The notes below the pieces were generated by a model that was not told where the DNA came from, ran no database searches, and saw only the letters and a program-made list of their open reading frames with translations. Below, piece after piece: positions 1-14,929 of a stretch of 64,000 bases of DNA. Numbering within the stretch: position 1 is the first letter of the stretch; the number at the start of each line of letters is the position of its first letter. A program made the position numbers and the translations under genes. The DNA lies in the NCBI RefSeq assembly GCF_020520425.1, contig NC_079487.1, forward strand, positions 126,750,385 to 126,814,384, given 5' to 3'. Origin of the DNA: Spinacia oleracea (lineage: Eukaryota; Streptophyta; Magnoliopsida; Caryophyllales; Amaranthaceae).

Positions 1-1620
1 AAGAAAAAATTATAAAAAGTTATATTTAAAAAATATGTATTGAGACGAATATAATAAGACCCCACAAGACTATGTTTTGCCTTATGTATAAACCACAAAA
101 TGAAGTCAAATGAGTTTTTTTGTATAGTGTCAAAAACTCAAATGTGTCATGTAAATAAGAACAAAGGAAGTATAAATTATAAATGGGGAAGAAAATTCGA
201 GCCAGTAGCATACCTCATTTGTTTTTTACAAATAAGAGTTACTCTGTATATTTATAGGGTTGTCACGTGAAAAAGTTAATTGTATATTGATTTTAGCGGT
301 ATTATATAAGGTACTCTCAATTGTTTGATGTGCTTGTTATTTGCACATAATTAGGGCAATTTGAACTGAATTTACGTGTATATTAGAGTACTTTAGTTGT
401 TCAGTTTGCATTTTGAGTATATCTTCTTTCTTTACTTATTTTATAAGGAGAGCTCATATCCCCCGTATTTCCATGTCAATCAAAGTGACGTAACGAAAAT
501 AGAAACCCACTAATCCAAAAGGAACAAGTCCCTAGTTCGAAGGATCAGGAATCAGGATTAACCCTGATACCCTCGGTTTCCTCCCCTCGTCATCCCAAGT
601 TATTCATCACAACTATAATATTTGGAGCTCCTTAGAAGAAGAAAACTCCAACCCGGTCTAAAGGCCCAATGCTAAGATGGACCCAAAGTAGCAAGTCATG
701 GCCCAAAGGAGAAGGAACGCAATTCAGGAGACAATATATGCACAGTCGTGTTATTAGAAACCAAGTGAGTTTGGAGCATATATATGGACGCACCGTCGCT
801 CTGCACCTACTCACGATAGTGCAAGACTCCAATTAAGATGCAAAGCAACAAGAAGATGTACGGCCTATTAGTGACGAATCTAAAAATTTGGGAATAGAGG
901 GTACGAAATTGGACTTTAAAAAAAAAAATACACTACGGCGCAATTTTTTTGCCGACTAAAACTTGAGTTATTAATTCTTTCACTATCTTAATTTTATTCC
1001 CTTGACGATTATTCCCTTTTCTTATACATGTTCCCTTTTGTATACCATAAGCAAAATTTACATTAACGACAAATTAATTTATTTACAGAATAGAGATTAA
1101 TTTCTTGCAATTGGTTTTTGTCTAAGAACTAAAGAGTGGTTGGTATGTTTTTGTTTGATGCGACGATGAGGAAATACATGGAACAATTTCTGAAGTTTTC
1201 TGATTAGGCTACTTCAAAATAATTTCAGATTTAACACCAAAAATCAGTGATGCTTAGGGAGTTCCTCTACCTGTCACCACCATACCATATTCCATATTCC
1301 ATATTCAGCACTTCAAAGGTCACTGGTTTACTACCAAGGATCTTAATTTGACACTAAAAAGCTCATTGGTCACGACACCTTTTATCATTTATAAAAGTAC
1401 AGGTGAAACAAGCTAACAAATTGGTTCCCGTGAGTTTTCTCAGCTTTGTTTAAAGGGAAAGAAATTTCAACAAATACTGCCATACTGCATAATCTAATGA
1501 CTAGAAAAAAATTGTCTGCCTGGAATGTCGGAAACAAAAAAAGGATGAATTTATTCTCTGCTCGATCCCAAATGAAATCTTCCCATTCAATAGAAACAAG
1601 GTCTTCACGGCAGACCAAGA
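1..1620. other. AT-rich intergenic left edge, no gene seen
   Basis: No open frame longer than about 77 codons and no recognisable protein family. Positions about 445-870 are richer in GC than their surroundings and contain short 'ggcccaa' and 'ccctcg' stretches like those in plant LTRs. I could not find paired ends or a second copy, so I leave it unassigned. The end of this interval is the presumed 3' flank of the spermidine synthase gene, which reads leftward and stops at 1621. Confidence 0.5.
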
Positions 1621-5450
<3,830 letters not shown>

Positions 5451-5742
5451 CTATCAATTTATAGGAATATTAATTAGAATAAATTTTTAAAATCTTTTTT
5501 CCTTTTTTGGGGGATTTTTTCTTCGTTTTGAAACCCTTTTCACACTCTTTTCTGTACTCCTCCGTAAAACCCTTCACTAAATCAGGGTGATTAAGGAAGG
5601 CCAAAAAATGAAAGAAATAATAAGGGGCCAAGATGTAATTCGGCGCACAATTTCGGTCCTTTGGTGATGTGTGAATACTCCGTATATTTTTACTTCAATA
5701 CTTCCTCTTTATACTTTAGTAACGTTTTCATTTGTGTATCGT

Positions 5743-6497
5743 TATTCGACGCCCGCCCACGCTAAAATCGCCCTACTATTTATAGCGAAAGTACAAAACT
5801 ACCCTTATATTTTTTTACCCCTCCCTTTCATTTTTTTACCCTTCTCACCTCACCTTTCCCTCACCTCTCTCCCCTCCCCCCCTCCCCACCGATCTGGCTG
5901 CCGGAAAATCGTCGGAAAAATGAAATTCCGGCGAGAATTTTTTTACCCCTTTTATAATTCGCCGGAAAACTGATATTCATACATGTTTCTTCATAATTCG
6001 CCGGAAAACTGAAATTCTGGAAAACGTTAGTATCTTCATAATTCGTGTGAGAGTTGCGGCGGTGTTTATAGTCGAGGAAGTTGTCCCGGGAAATCGCTCC
6101 CGGAAAGCTCGTAAGCTTCAATGGAGGAGGTAAAAATGGTGTTTTTTTTAAAAAAAAAAAAAAAATTATTCATTTCTGGCGCACAAGATTTGCACCGTTC
6201 ACATGTACCTGGCGCACGGAATTTGCGCCAGTTCCATGGACCTGGCGCAAATTCCGTGCGCCAGGTCCATGGAACATATGCAAATTTCGTGCGCCAGGTA
6301 AGGATCAGAGATGGGGCGGCGGAGATGGGGCGGCGTTGAGGGCGGCGGAGATGTTTATAGCCGGCAGGAGGAAGGGAGAGAGAGAGCAGAGAAGGAGAAG
6401 GCTCATGAAGGAGGGGGGGTGAATTTGAATTTAAAGGGTAGAATCGTACTTTAACGTAATAAATTAGGGCGTTATTAACGGAACAGGGCGTCGAATA
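5743..6497. mobile_element. Non-autonomous TIR element with internal perfect inverted repeat
   Basis: Inverted ends TATTCGACGCCC (5743-5754) and GGGCGTCGAATA (6486-6497) bound about 755 bp. Weaker symmetry continues inward ('gggcgattttagcg' against 'gggcgttattaacg'). Inside are two copies of 'ataattcgccggaaaactgat/aattc' near 5957-6016, and a perfect inverted repeat at 6209-6264 built from the 23-bp arm beginning CTGGCGCACGG. Small open frames on both strands come from this repeat content and match no family I know. The class is uncertain. It lies in the promoter-side flank of the spermidine synthase gene. Confidence 0.6.
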
Positions 6498-6856
6498 AAA
6501 ATCCCCTTTCATTTTCTCGATTGACAATTTTGGCAATACATCATTTCAATTACATAGACTTATAATTAAATTCAAACTCGGTTATGTTCACCTTATTTCT
6601 AACTATTAAGGATTATTCAGGTGTAACTAACTAAATTAAGTTCAGATAAAATAAGTTCATGAAAAATAAGTGAAATCGGGTGAATAGTACGCATCATTAC
6701 GAATACATCTCTCATTTGTTAAAGGTATTTGCAAAATGTATAATAGTTGATATTTTGAACATATACATTGTGTCAAATCTTATAATCCTTGCATAACTAG
6801 ATAGCCGTAGTTCTTTTCTTTAAGTATGAATCCTAACACTTATAAAGCCTTGAACT

Positions 6857-7263
6857 TCTATTACTATTCACCCAATAGTGCAATTACTTACATACCCCTA
6901 ATTTCCTTCTTTGTTTTTCTTTTGTCTTATTCTTATCAATAATGTCTATTTTCACCATTCTTTTTTGTCTTTGCTTTTCTATGAGATGCTCCCCCTTCCA
7001 TTTTCTACCTAACCACGTTGCTAATGTTTCATGTGTAATACTACAATAACAATTTTGGAGAGCTTAAAATTGCACGTGGAATGTTAAAATATAAATGAAA
7101 CCTCTTGTAAACGTATTTATAATCACATTTTATCAATTACGAGCAAATCGAGCTTTAGCTTTGTTTTCCTAGAGTTCACCATAAATTTGTAAAAGTCCTT
7201 TTACGAAATAATTTTTTTATACCTTGGGGGATCGTGCGCGCTAGCGCACGGTCCAATAACTAG
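6857..7263 (+). mobile_element. Helitron-like non-autonomous element (3' end clear, 5' end tentative)
   Basis: The 3' end has the layout known for Helitrons: an 18-nt GC-rich hairpin (7233-7250, 7-bp stem CGTGCGC with loop GCTA), ten bases later CTAG at 7260-7263, then a host T. The proposed 5' end is TCTATTACTATTCACCC at 6857. It begins with TC but is preceded by T rather than the usual A, so that boundary is a guess. No Rep/helicase is encoded. Confidence 0.55.
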
Positions 7264-7376
7264 TTATTAAAAATAGCCATATTATATATTGAGTTATATG
7301 AAACTCAAAATATTGCAACTAGAATTAGAAAGAAGTTTACTACGGAGTATTATTAAATGCTTCTTAGTTCGTGTAG

Positions 7377-8886
7377 TACTCCCTCCATTTTTAAATGTTG
7401 TATCCATATGGAATCAAGTTGGGTTTTTAAGAAAAATAGAATCTTGGTTTGTATGGGTATAAGTGTAATGATTGAGTGTAAGATAAATGATTGTGTGTAA
7501 GTGATTGGAATAAAAGAAGGAGAGAGAAAACAATGGAGATATTTATTATTATTACTAAAACAAATCAGATTTACTCAAAGGATTTATATACCGGAAAATT
7601 CGAACTAAAATATGAACAAAAAATCGACCCAGAAATTTCGAACAAAAATAAAAAAAAAATCAAAAAAATTCAAACAAAAATCAACAAAAAATCAACCCAG
7701 AAAATCAAGAAAAATCAACCCAGAAAATCAATTCGAACAAAAATCAAGAAAAATCAACCCAGGAAATCAAGAAAAATCAACCCAGGAAATCAAGAAAAAT
7801 CAACCTAGAAAAATCAACATAACTCAACCCAGAAATTCGAACAAAAACAAAAAGTCAAAAACTCAAGAACAAAAACCCAGAAAATTCGAAAACTCAAGAA
7901 CAACAACCCGGAAATTCGAACAAAAATATCAACAAAAAATCAAAAACTCAAGAACAAAAACCCAGAAAACTCGAAAACTCAAGAACAAAAACCCAGAAAA
8001 AATCGAAAACTCAACCCAGAAAATTCGAAAAATCAACCCGGAAAATCAACAAAAATATCAACCCAAAAATCAACAAAAACCCAATCAAAATCGAACAAAA
8101 AAAGTCAACAATTCGAACCCAGAAATTCGAGAAATCGAACCCAAAAAACAAGAACGCGAACCAAGAAATTCAAACCCAAAAAACACAAAACTCGAACCCA
8201 AATTCGAACCTAAAAAATCAACAAAATAAAATAAAAATCAACAATTTTACCATGAATACAAGATTTTGAAGATTTAGAAGTCAAATTCGACCATGAAAAC
8301 TCTAGATCTAGAATTTTTATGGTCGAATTTCACCATCTAAAGCTTTAATATAGAGTTTTATTTCCAGAGATGGCGGTGGAGGCACAAAGGCGGCGGAGGT
8401 GTGGTGGTGGTGGTTGCGGCGGAGAGGTTTTGGGAGGAGAGAGTGAAAAAATTGAGGGAGAAGATTGAGGTAGGAGAGAGAGTGAAAAAATTGAGGGAGG
8501 AGATTGAGTTAGGAGAATCGGAGATTGAGGGAGGAGAGAGAAAATGAAATCAGAAGAGGGAGGGGAGGGAGGGGAGGGACGTGAAATCCGGAGGGAGAGA
8601 GAGAGTGAAAATATGAGGGAGGAGAGAGAGTGAAAGTGATGGGAAGGTAATATGAATTAAATAATTATTTTTGGGAAAATAATTTGATTAAATATTATGG
8701 GTGGGAAAAATTAGGTGGGAATATGGGTAGAATCTTTAGGTATTTTGGTAATTAGATAGAAATGTAAGGGTATTTTAGGATAAAATGTATGTCCAAAAAT
8801 AGAATACTCCGTAGATTCTAAGTGGATACAACATTATGAAACGCCCAAAAAAGAAACGGATACAACAAAAAGAAACGGAGGGAGTA
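7377..8886. mobile_element. Large mariner/Stowaway-type MITE (1.5 kb) carrying an A-rich array
   Basis: Ends are TACTCCCTCCATTT (7377) and AAACGGAGGGAGTA (to 8886). Just inside them, 'tgttgtatccatatgg' matches the inverse of 'tggatacaacat'. The TA ends agree with the TA targets of the Tc1/mariner class. The interior holds a degenerate tandem array (about 7615-8235) of units such as 'aaaatcaacccagaaattcg', and then a purine-rich GGAGAGAG stretch (about 8385-8640). A 205-codon open frame across the array is lysine, asparagine and glutamine only and is not taken as a gene. Confidence 0.75.
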
Positions 8887-10070
8887 CTAGTAATATGTGT
8901 ATATGTGTGGTACGGTGTAGCCAATTTTTGCAATTTGCCAAAGCTAAGGAGAAAGAAAATAAAAATATATGTACTCTGATTTTGAAAAGTTAAAGGAAGA
9001 GCATATGATTTTAAAATGATAGGGTTCTCAATTAGGCTCGGAGAATTGAGAATATGACTACTTTTTATCTTTATGCCAGCTTTTTTTCTTTTACTATTAA
9101 AGCTATACTTTCAATATTTTGTAGGCAAGTAGGAAATTATTCGAGTATCTTATGATTTTGCATTGAATAATACCCTACTCAAGTAAACTCCATACTAACC
9201 AAGTTTGTTTGGTGTAGATGGGGGTAAAGATGGATGTGCATCGGGCACGACCCGAAAAAGGCTTAGCTCGACACGGCCACGAAAAAAGCACAGTCTTAGG
9301 TATGATTGTGCTTTTGGACCGCATTTTTTTGAAAAAACATACGACAAAACACGGTAACTTTAGTAAAAGCAAGCTTAAGCATGACGATCTGTGGCTTGGA
9401 CCGTGTCTGGGCCCTATTTTTAAATTTGTGGGGAGACACGATACCGAGTGGGCTTGGTGTGGGCCGCCCTGGCCACAATCATCTTTAGATAGTGGGAAGT
9501 GGGAACTCACCTTGGAGGTTGCAACTTTGAAGCTTTGAGCCCTATTATTTGCGTTATGCTTGGGAGTGGGAATTTCCTTACCATCCTCCATGTCCTCAAT
9601 CGTTGACTTGCATTGCTCGGATGGTTGGCTTATAATAGGCGGTGTACGTTACGCTTGGTAGTTTTACGGTACACTTTCTTACAGAGTACTCCGTAGATGT
9701 AAATCATATGCAACAAAATTTTCTCTCATCTTATTTATATGATGTTGTTATAAGAAAGATGGAAAGAATATTTTTTCTTCCTATTAAGTTAGTTTTATTA
9801 TATGTTAAATTTGTTGAATTAAATATGTCATATAGCCCAAAAAATTAAATTACATCAAACTAGGAAGGAAAATACTTAAATTTATGACATAAAAAGAAAA
9901 AAGAAAATAAAATGAAAAAAAGTGATGTAGGGAATGAATCAGTGGTGGTGCCAAGATTTTCTCCTTAAGGGCTCGAAATCCTCGAACGCATATAATAAAA
10001 TCTCATAATCCAAAATCCAAATTACAACTAATAATTCGTGGGGCATAAATTCTATTATAATAACATTAAA
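8887..10070. other. Intergenic, with a degenerate GC-rich 'cacgacccg' repeat
   Basis: Mostly AT-rich, without a gene. Positions about 9225-9480 are GC-rich and made of diverged units around 'cgacacggcccgaaaaagcac', a repeat type often seen as decayed non-autonomous element interiors in plants. Overlapping open frames on both strands (up to 138 codons) come from that composition and resemble no protein known to me. Confidence 0.45.
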
Positions 10071-10413
10071 AAAGGCAAATTTTTCAAAAATTACCTTATA
10101 AAAAAAATGTTCTAATTAACTACCTTATAAAAAAATTGTTGTAAAATACTAACTTTGGTGGGATTATAAGTATTGATTAAATATTATGGGATTGACTTTA
10201 CTAGGCGCATCTCACGGGGCATCTCATGGGAAATAGGTAATTAAATGACACGTGAGATACATATGACAAAGTCAATCCCGAATTTTGATTCAGCATTCAC
10301 AATTCGAAAAAAGGTAGTATCTTACAACATTTTTTTTATATAAGGTAGTTAATTACAACTCTTTTTATAAGGTAACAAATTTTATAAGGTAGTTTTTTGA
10401 TAAATTTGCCTTT
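10071..10413. mobile_element. Foldback MITE with about 100-bp inverted ends (MULE-like)
   Basis: The left end (aaaggcaaatttttcaaaaattacc, 10071 on) and the inverse of the right end (aaaggcaaatttatcaaaaaactacc, to 10413) match with small changes for about 100 bp. They continue through repeated 'taccttataaaa' blocks. Very long TIRs and no coding capacity fit a Mutator-like foldback MITE. I could not fix a clean 9-bp target duplication in the A-rich flanks. Confidence 0.7.
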
Positions 10414-10515
10414 AATTAAAAAATTACAATTAAACTCGACAAGTTTTCATATTTTGAAAGCGATCTATTGGGCATCTTGGGTTTCGCTTTGCATGTTAGA
10501 GTCGTGGGATTACAG

Positions 10516-10806
10516 TTAGGCTATGTTCTGTTCGACTTATTTCGAATTATTTCAGACAAAATAAGTTCATATAAGTTCATTTAAGTTCACATAAGTTCAG
10601 TTAAGTTCAGATAATATAAGTTCAGGAAAAAAAAAGTTTTTTCCACACATTTCACCCACAAATAAGTTTTTTCAGACAAAATAAGTTTTGTTAAGATAAA
10701 ATAAATTCAGATAAGTTAATATAAGTTTAGATGTTCGATCAATTAAGTTCAAATAAATTCAGATGATATAAGTTCAGTCAAATAAGTCGAATAGGACGAA
10801 GTCTAA
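10516..10806. mobile_element. MITE filled with 'ataagttcag' tandem units
   Basis: Inverted ends of about 27 bp: the left reads TTAGGCTATGTTCTGTTCGA and the inverse of the right reads TTAGACTTCGTCCTATTCGA, both followed by CTTATTT. The interior is mostly 10-12 bp units of the type 'ataagttcag'. Related ends or units recur near 6590-6665, 12843-12905, 27515-27625, 34775-34850 and 36655-36745, so this is a dispersed family. Class not determined (hAT-like is possible). Confidence 0.65.
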
Positions 10807-10835
10807 GTGAGAAAGAGAGGTGTAGAGTTATTGTT

Positions 10836-11119
10836 TACTCCCTCCGTCCCAGAATAGTCGTTACACTTACCTTTACACAAAGTTTTAGGTGATAAGTGGT
10901 TGTTTGGTTATCAATTGTTATTTTATTGAAAAAGTAGATGTGATAGGAGTTAGTGGGGTATTTTTTTAATTGAATGAGATAGGGTGTGGGGACAAAAAAA
11001 GTTAGTGGGAAGAGAGAGACAATATAATAATTGTGGGGTCATTTATAATTTAGAAGTGTAACAACTAATCTGGGACGGACGAAAAAGAAAAGTGTAACAA
11101 CTAATCTGGGACGGAGGGA
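10836..11119. mobile_element. Stowaway-type MITE with duplicated right end
   Basis: Begins TACTCCCTCCGTCCCAGAAT and ends 'ctgggacggaggga', the inverse. The right terminus is present twice: 'gtgtaacaactaatctggga' plus 'cgga' occurs at about 11056-11080 and again at about 11091-11115. Suggests slippage or a local repeat expansion of the terminus. Confidence 0.8.
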
Positions 11120-11543
11120 AGAATTAATGCCATTCGATCCATGTCATTTGTTATGATTAGTAAAGCAAAACCCACTGCAGTGCCCCTTTTGTTTGTTCTC
11201 ATATAGCACGTTTATTACTACTTGAGTCACTTGACCCTTTTGTTAATTTTTTAAATCTGACAATGTTTTTTTTAGCTAGTAAGGGTTCAGTTGAACCCAC
11301 TGAACCCTTACTAGCACCATCGCTGGAATGAATTTAGAAAACCAACACTCACATGGAATGTATTTAAAAAGAAAGAAAAAAGAAAATTAATAAAAGATAA
11401 GGCAAACATTAAATAGGAAAAGAAATGCAAGGAGAAAGAAAATAGGAAATTAAAAATGTTAATAAATATGGCACATAATCAAGTTTGATGTCTATAAGGT
11501 TGTACTAGAGGTGTTTAGAACAACACTTTGTTGGCTCATTACA
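11120..11543. other. Intergenic, no gene seen
   Basis: AT-rich spacer between a MITE and a LINE fragment. It includes a small inverted pair, 'agctagtaagggttcagttg' and 'actgaacccttactagc', near 11273-11314. That can form a 17-bp stem, but nothing else suggests function. Confidence 0.4.
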
Positions 11544-12410
11544 ATTGTACTTCTATTACTCTTGTTCCAAAGGTGCCTAACCCTACCAAAGTTACGAATT
11601 TCAGGCCCATAGCTTGCTGCAATATAATATACGGAGTTTAAGTTAGTGCCTAAAATCCTTACCACATTACCACCATAATGCATAGTGCTATAGGTGATGT
11701 CGCTAGTGAATTTCAATATGGGTTTATACCTGAAAGGCAAATTTCAGATAATATTCTCCTCTCTACAGTGCTGATTAGAGGATACACCAGGGCTCATGTT
11801 TCTCTTGGGTGTTTATTAAAGGTGGACTTGAAAAAGGCTTATGACTCCATTAATCGGTCATTAATTAAGGATATAATGGTGGAGCTTGGGTTCCCCGACT
11901 GCTTTATAAAATGGGTGTTTACTTGTATCACCACAGTGTCTTACAACATTTTGATTAATGGGAGGCCTACTAAACCTTTTAGTGCAAAGAAAGGGTTGAG
12001 ACAGGGGGATCTGATGTCTCCATTCATGTTTGCAATTGGAATAGAATACCTCACAAGGAATTTGCAACAACTTCAGGCTCAACCTGATTTTAATTTCCAC
12101 CTCAAATGTGAAAAGCTAGCTATCACTCACTTGATGTTTGCTGATGATTTGCTCATGTTCTCAAGGGATGACATTCAGTCAATTCAGATGATGTCAGCTT
12201 CCTTCACTTAGTTTTCTTAAGCCTCATGATTGGAAGCTAACCTAGATAAAAGTAACATTTATATTGGTGGTGTTTCTACTGCTGAAAGGGAAGCAATGGT
12301 GGCAAATGTGCATATTCCAAAAAGGTAGTTCCCTTACAAGTATCTTGGTAGTTCTCTTACCGCTAATGGCATAATGGAATGTTCATTACTTCATTCTCCT
12401 TAGATTCAAA
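11544..12410 (+). mobile_element. LINE (L1-type) reverse transcriptase fragment, broken
   Basis: One frame from about 11561 reads LVPKVPNPTKVTNFRPIACC, the entry to a non-LTR reverse transcriptase. The long open part (11678-12211) gives EFQYGFIPERQISDN, VDLKKAYDS, LRQGDLMSPFMFAIGIEYL and the catalytic MFADDLLMF box (F for the usual Y of YADD). In-frame TAA codons lie at about 11638 and 11653, and the frame is lost after the TAG ending at 12211. Homology resumes as ANLDKSNIYIGG and FPYKYLGSSL to about 12390. Neither the endonuclease domain nor a 3' poly(A) adjoins, so this is an internal remnant of an old copy. Confidence 0.88.
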
Positions 12411-13338
12411 AGGTGGGGCCCAGTGCAATAAAGCCCAAATTCTCTAAACTCGTATAGTCGTATTGCATCATTGTATGTGCATCGAGCTCAAAAACCCGTG
12501 ACAAAATCTTAGACCCGATTAATACAAGCCCAACCTGTTAACCCGACCCGAAACTTAGCGGGGCCGGACATAAACTTTAGGGTTGTTTTTGGGCCCGATC
12601 CGACCCGACCCGGTTTTAGAATTTTTGTCGAATCTTGGGCAACGAAAAAATACATTTGTAGTTATGAATTTTCCCTGCCCGAAAAGCCCGCTACTTTTAG
12701 CCCGAAATAGCGGGTTTTTGGCCCGACCCCACATAACGAGCTGATTTTTAGGAGTGGCTTGACCCGACCCACCTTTTGATCAGGTCTACTAGATCTAATT
12801 GCATGAGACATGTGTTTTAAATTTCTTATGATGATAACTCGTAGGCTTCGTTTTATTCGACATATTTTGTCTGAACTTATCTGAATTTGTTTTATCTTAA
12901 AAAATTGCACGAATTTATGAGGGAACATCAAAAGGTCATTTACCGTAACGATCTCAAGAGTTCTTTCATATCTCCTGTTAGAGTGTAGCGGTGAATAGTA
13001 ACGAATAACAATTAGATGTTAAAGTAGCGGTTAACTAGTACGAGTGTTCGATAAAAGTAGCGATTGATATTGTAAAATACAATAAAAAAACTACTATATA
13101 AGCATATTGTTTGTAACGTTACTATAAATTTGTCAAACTCTACCCGCTACCATTGAATGCTACTAATTTTTACGTTTGACAAATATTTTACCCAATCGCT
13201 ACATCTACCACTAAATCACTAACCGCTGCCTAAATCGCTAGCTTGCCAAACACTTACAAATTTTACAAGTTATATCTTAACTAGGTCAATATGCTACATG
13301 CTAACTCAAGCACTACCGCAAACACGACAATAGAATAA
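12411..13338. other. Intergenic with 'gacccgacccg' low-complexity patch
   Basis: About 12490-12790 is rich in 'cccgacccg' and 'gcccgaaa' motifs, like the patch near 9225-9480. About 12843-12905 carries a terminus of the 'ttcgtttTATTCGAC...gtctgaacttatctgaatttg' MITE family. No gene is seen. Confidence 0.4.
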
Positions 13339-14099
13339 GGGGCCGTTTGGTTCAATTTACTGGAATGGAATGGTATGGAACCTCATACCATGGGAGTATG
13401 GATTCAAATTCCCAAACCAGTTTGAAGTTGTTTGGTTTAATTTTGAAATGGATTATATATCATATTTATAATGTATGGTTTACTTTTGTAGCATATCTTT
13501 TGTATATTATAGATCAAAAATTAATAAAGTCTCCTAAAATTTGTATATATAAGCAAAATTCAAAATATCAACAAAAAAGGGGGGGGGGGGGGGGGGAAGT
13601 CAAACAAACCCTTAGAACAAAAGAAAGAAAGAAGCGACCTTTATGTAACAGAGGAAGCAATAAGGAAGAAAATTCAAATTCAATAGTTGAGAATATGCAT
13701 CTAAAAGGAAGAAAATGGAAAATACTCCACCAAATCACCAATAATAGCCAACAATAATCGATATCCGGAAAAAATAACGAGATTCATCCACATGTTGTCG
13801 GTCAAGGTTGTCGGAGAAGGAGAGTCGCCGGTCAGATCCAAAGTGGTGAGGCGACGACATCAACCTTGTAGAGTTGTCGTTTCTCTTTCCTCTTTTATTG
13901 TTAGGGTTTATATCATGGGTGGAATGGATTATGAATCTTAGGGGGTGAGGTGGGTATGAGATTTCATGGGAATGGGGTGGAATTAGAACCCTTTAGGTAT
14001 GAGGTTCCATACCAAAATGTCATAACCAAACAATAAAAAGGAGGGAATGGATTCTAACTCCATTCCAATCCTTTCTAAAATGTCCAACCAAACACCCCC
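13339..14099. mobile_element. Tourist (PIF/Harbinger-type) MITE with TAA duplication
   Basis: Ends GGGGCCGTTTGGTT and, inverted, GGGGGTGTTTGGTT (12 of 14 match) are flanked on both sides by TAA (13336-13338 and 14100-14102). TIR sequence and target duplication are those of the PIF/Harbinger superfamily. Subterminal 'ggaatggaatggtatggaacctcatacc' is mirrored at the right. The interior contains an uninterrupted run of 18 G (13579-13596). No transposase is present. Confidence 0.85.
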
Positions 14100-14572
14100 T
14101 AAAACTAGATTAGATCCCGTTCACGCACAAATTATGAATAGCTTTTTACGAAATATTTAACCGAATATCCCCAAACTACTGCATAATTATAGAGTTTTGA
14201 ATATACTCATTTAGTATGCATATTATATACGAAGTATGTGTAATATGTTAATGCGACCAACATATCAAGCGAATCTATTTTCCATATTAATATGCCGATT
14301 TGACTAAAATATTACAAAAAAAAGTTTAGCAAAATTATTATTACGTAGTATCTATTATTGTCATAATGTATAAACTAATATTTTTTCATACATAAATAGT
14401 GTATAAAAAAGGATAGAAAATAAAATAAAATAAACAGATATTTTTTTTAGGAAATTGATTTTTGGCGGAATTTTTTTACATAAAAAAGTAACACATGTCA
14501 GTTCTAGTATCTATTTTATTTATTTAGTATAAATAAAGAGTACAATAGATAGATATAGAATAGCCGACCAAC

Positions 14573-14915
14573 TGTAACAATTCTTTACAAGCTGAAGCTT
14601 TGGCCTGCCTCTATGGTATGAAATGGGCTCGACAGGCAAGTATGGAGAATGTTACAATTCTTACGGATTCCCAACAGTTGGTGCAAATGCTGGTGGAGGA
14701 GGATTCACAGGATATGCAGATTCGTTGAACCCTAGCAGAAATCAAGACCCTTGGTAAGGTTTTCTCTTGGTGCAGCATTCTCAAGGTGGACCGGGAGAGG
14801 GTGGATCGAGCTTATGATCTTGCAACTGGAGCATCACGAGATTTATTTGCTTTTCTAATTTTCCGTAATTTTATTTAGTTAGCTTTTGTCAAAAAAAAAT
14901 AAAATAAAATAAAAA
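14573..14915 (+). mobile_element. 5'-truncated LINE: RNase H-like tail with target-site duplication
   Basis: The 14-bp sequence AATAGCCGACCAAC occurs directly before (14559-14572) and after (14916-14929) this 343-bp insert, whose 3' end is A-rich. One frame reads LQAEALACLYGMKWARQASM, ENVTILTDSQQLVQMLVEED and later TLAEIKTLGKVFSWCSILKV, matching the RNase H-like domain (RVT_3) at the C-terminus of plant L1-type LINEs, with an in-frame TGA after 'EEDSQDMQIR'. All hallmarks of target-primed reverse transcription are present. Confidence 0.88.
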
Positions 14916-14929
14916 AATAGCCGACCAAC

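Noticed and set aside
445-870. Possible solo LTR
   Set aside because: GC-richer composition only. No TG...CA ends with a duplication could be found.
5671-6536. Open frames of 86-156 codons on both strands
   Set aside because: They overlap on opposite strands within a TIR element and follow its inverted repeats. None resembles a protein family.
7612-8229. 205-codon plus-strand open frame
   Set aside because: Composition is almost only Lys, Asn, Gln, Pro and Glu, and it follows a tandem A-rich repeat inside a MITE. No start context or homology.
9175-9591. 138-codon minus and 106-codon plus frames
   Set aside because: They come from a GC-rich degenerate repeat on both strands. No conserved motif.
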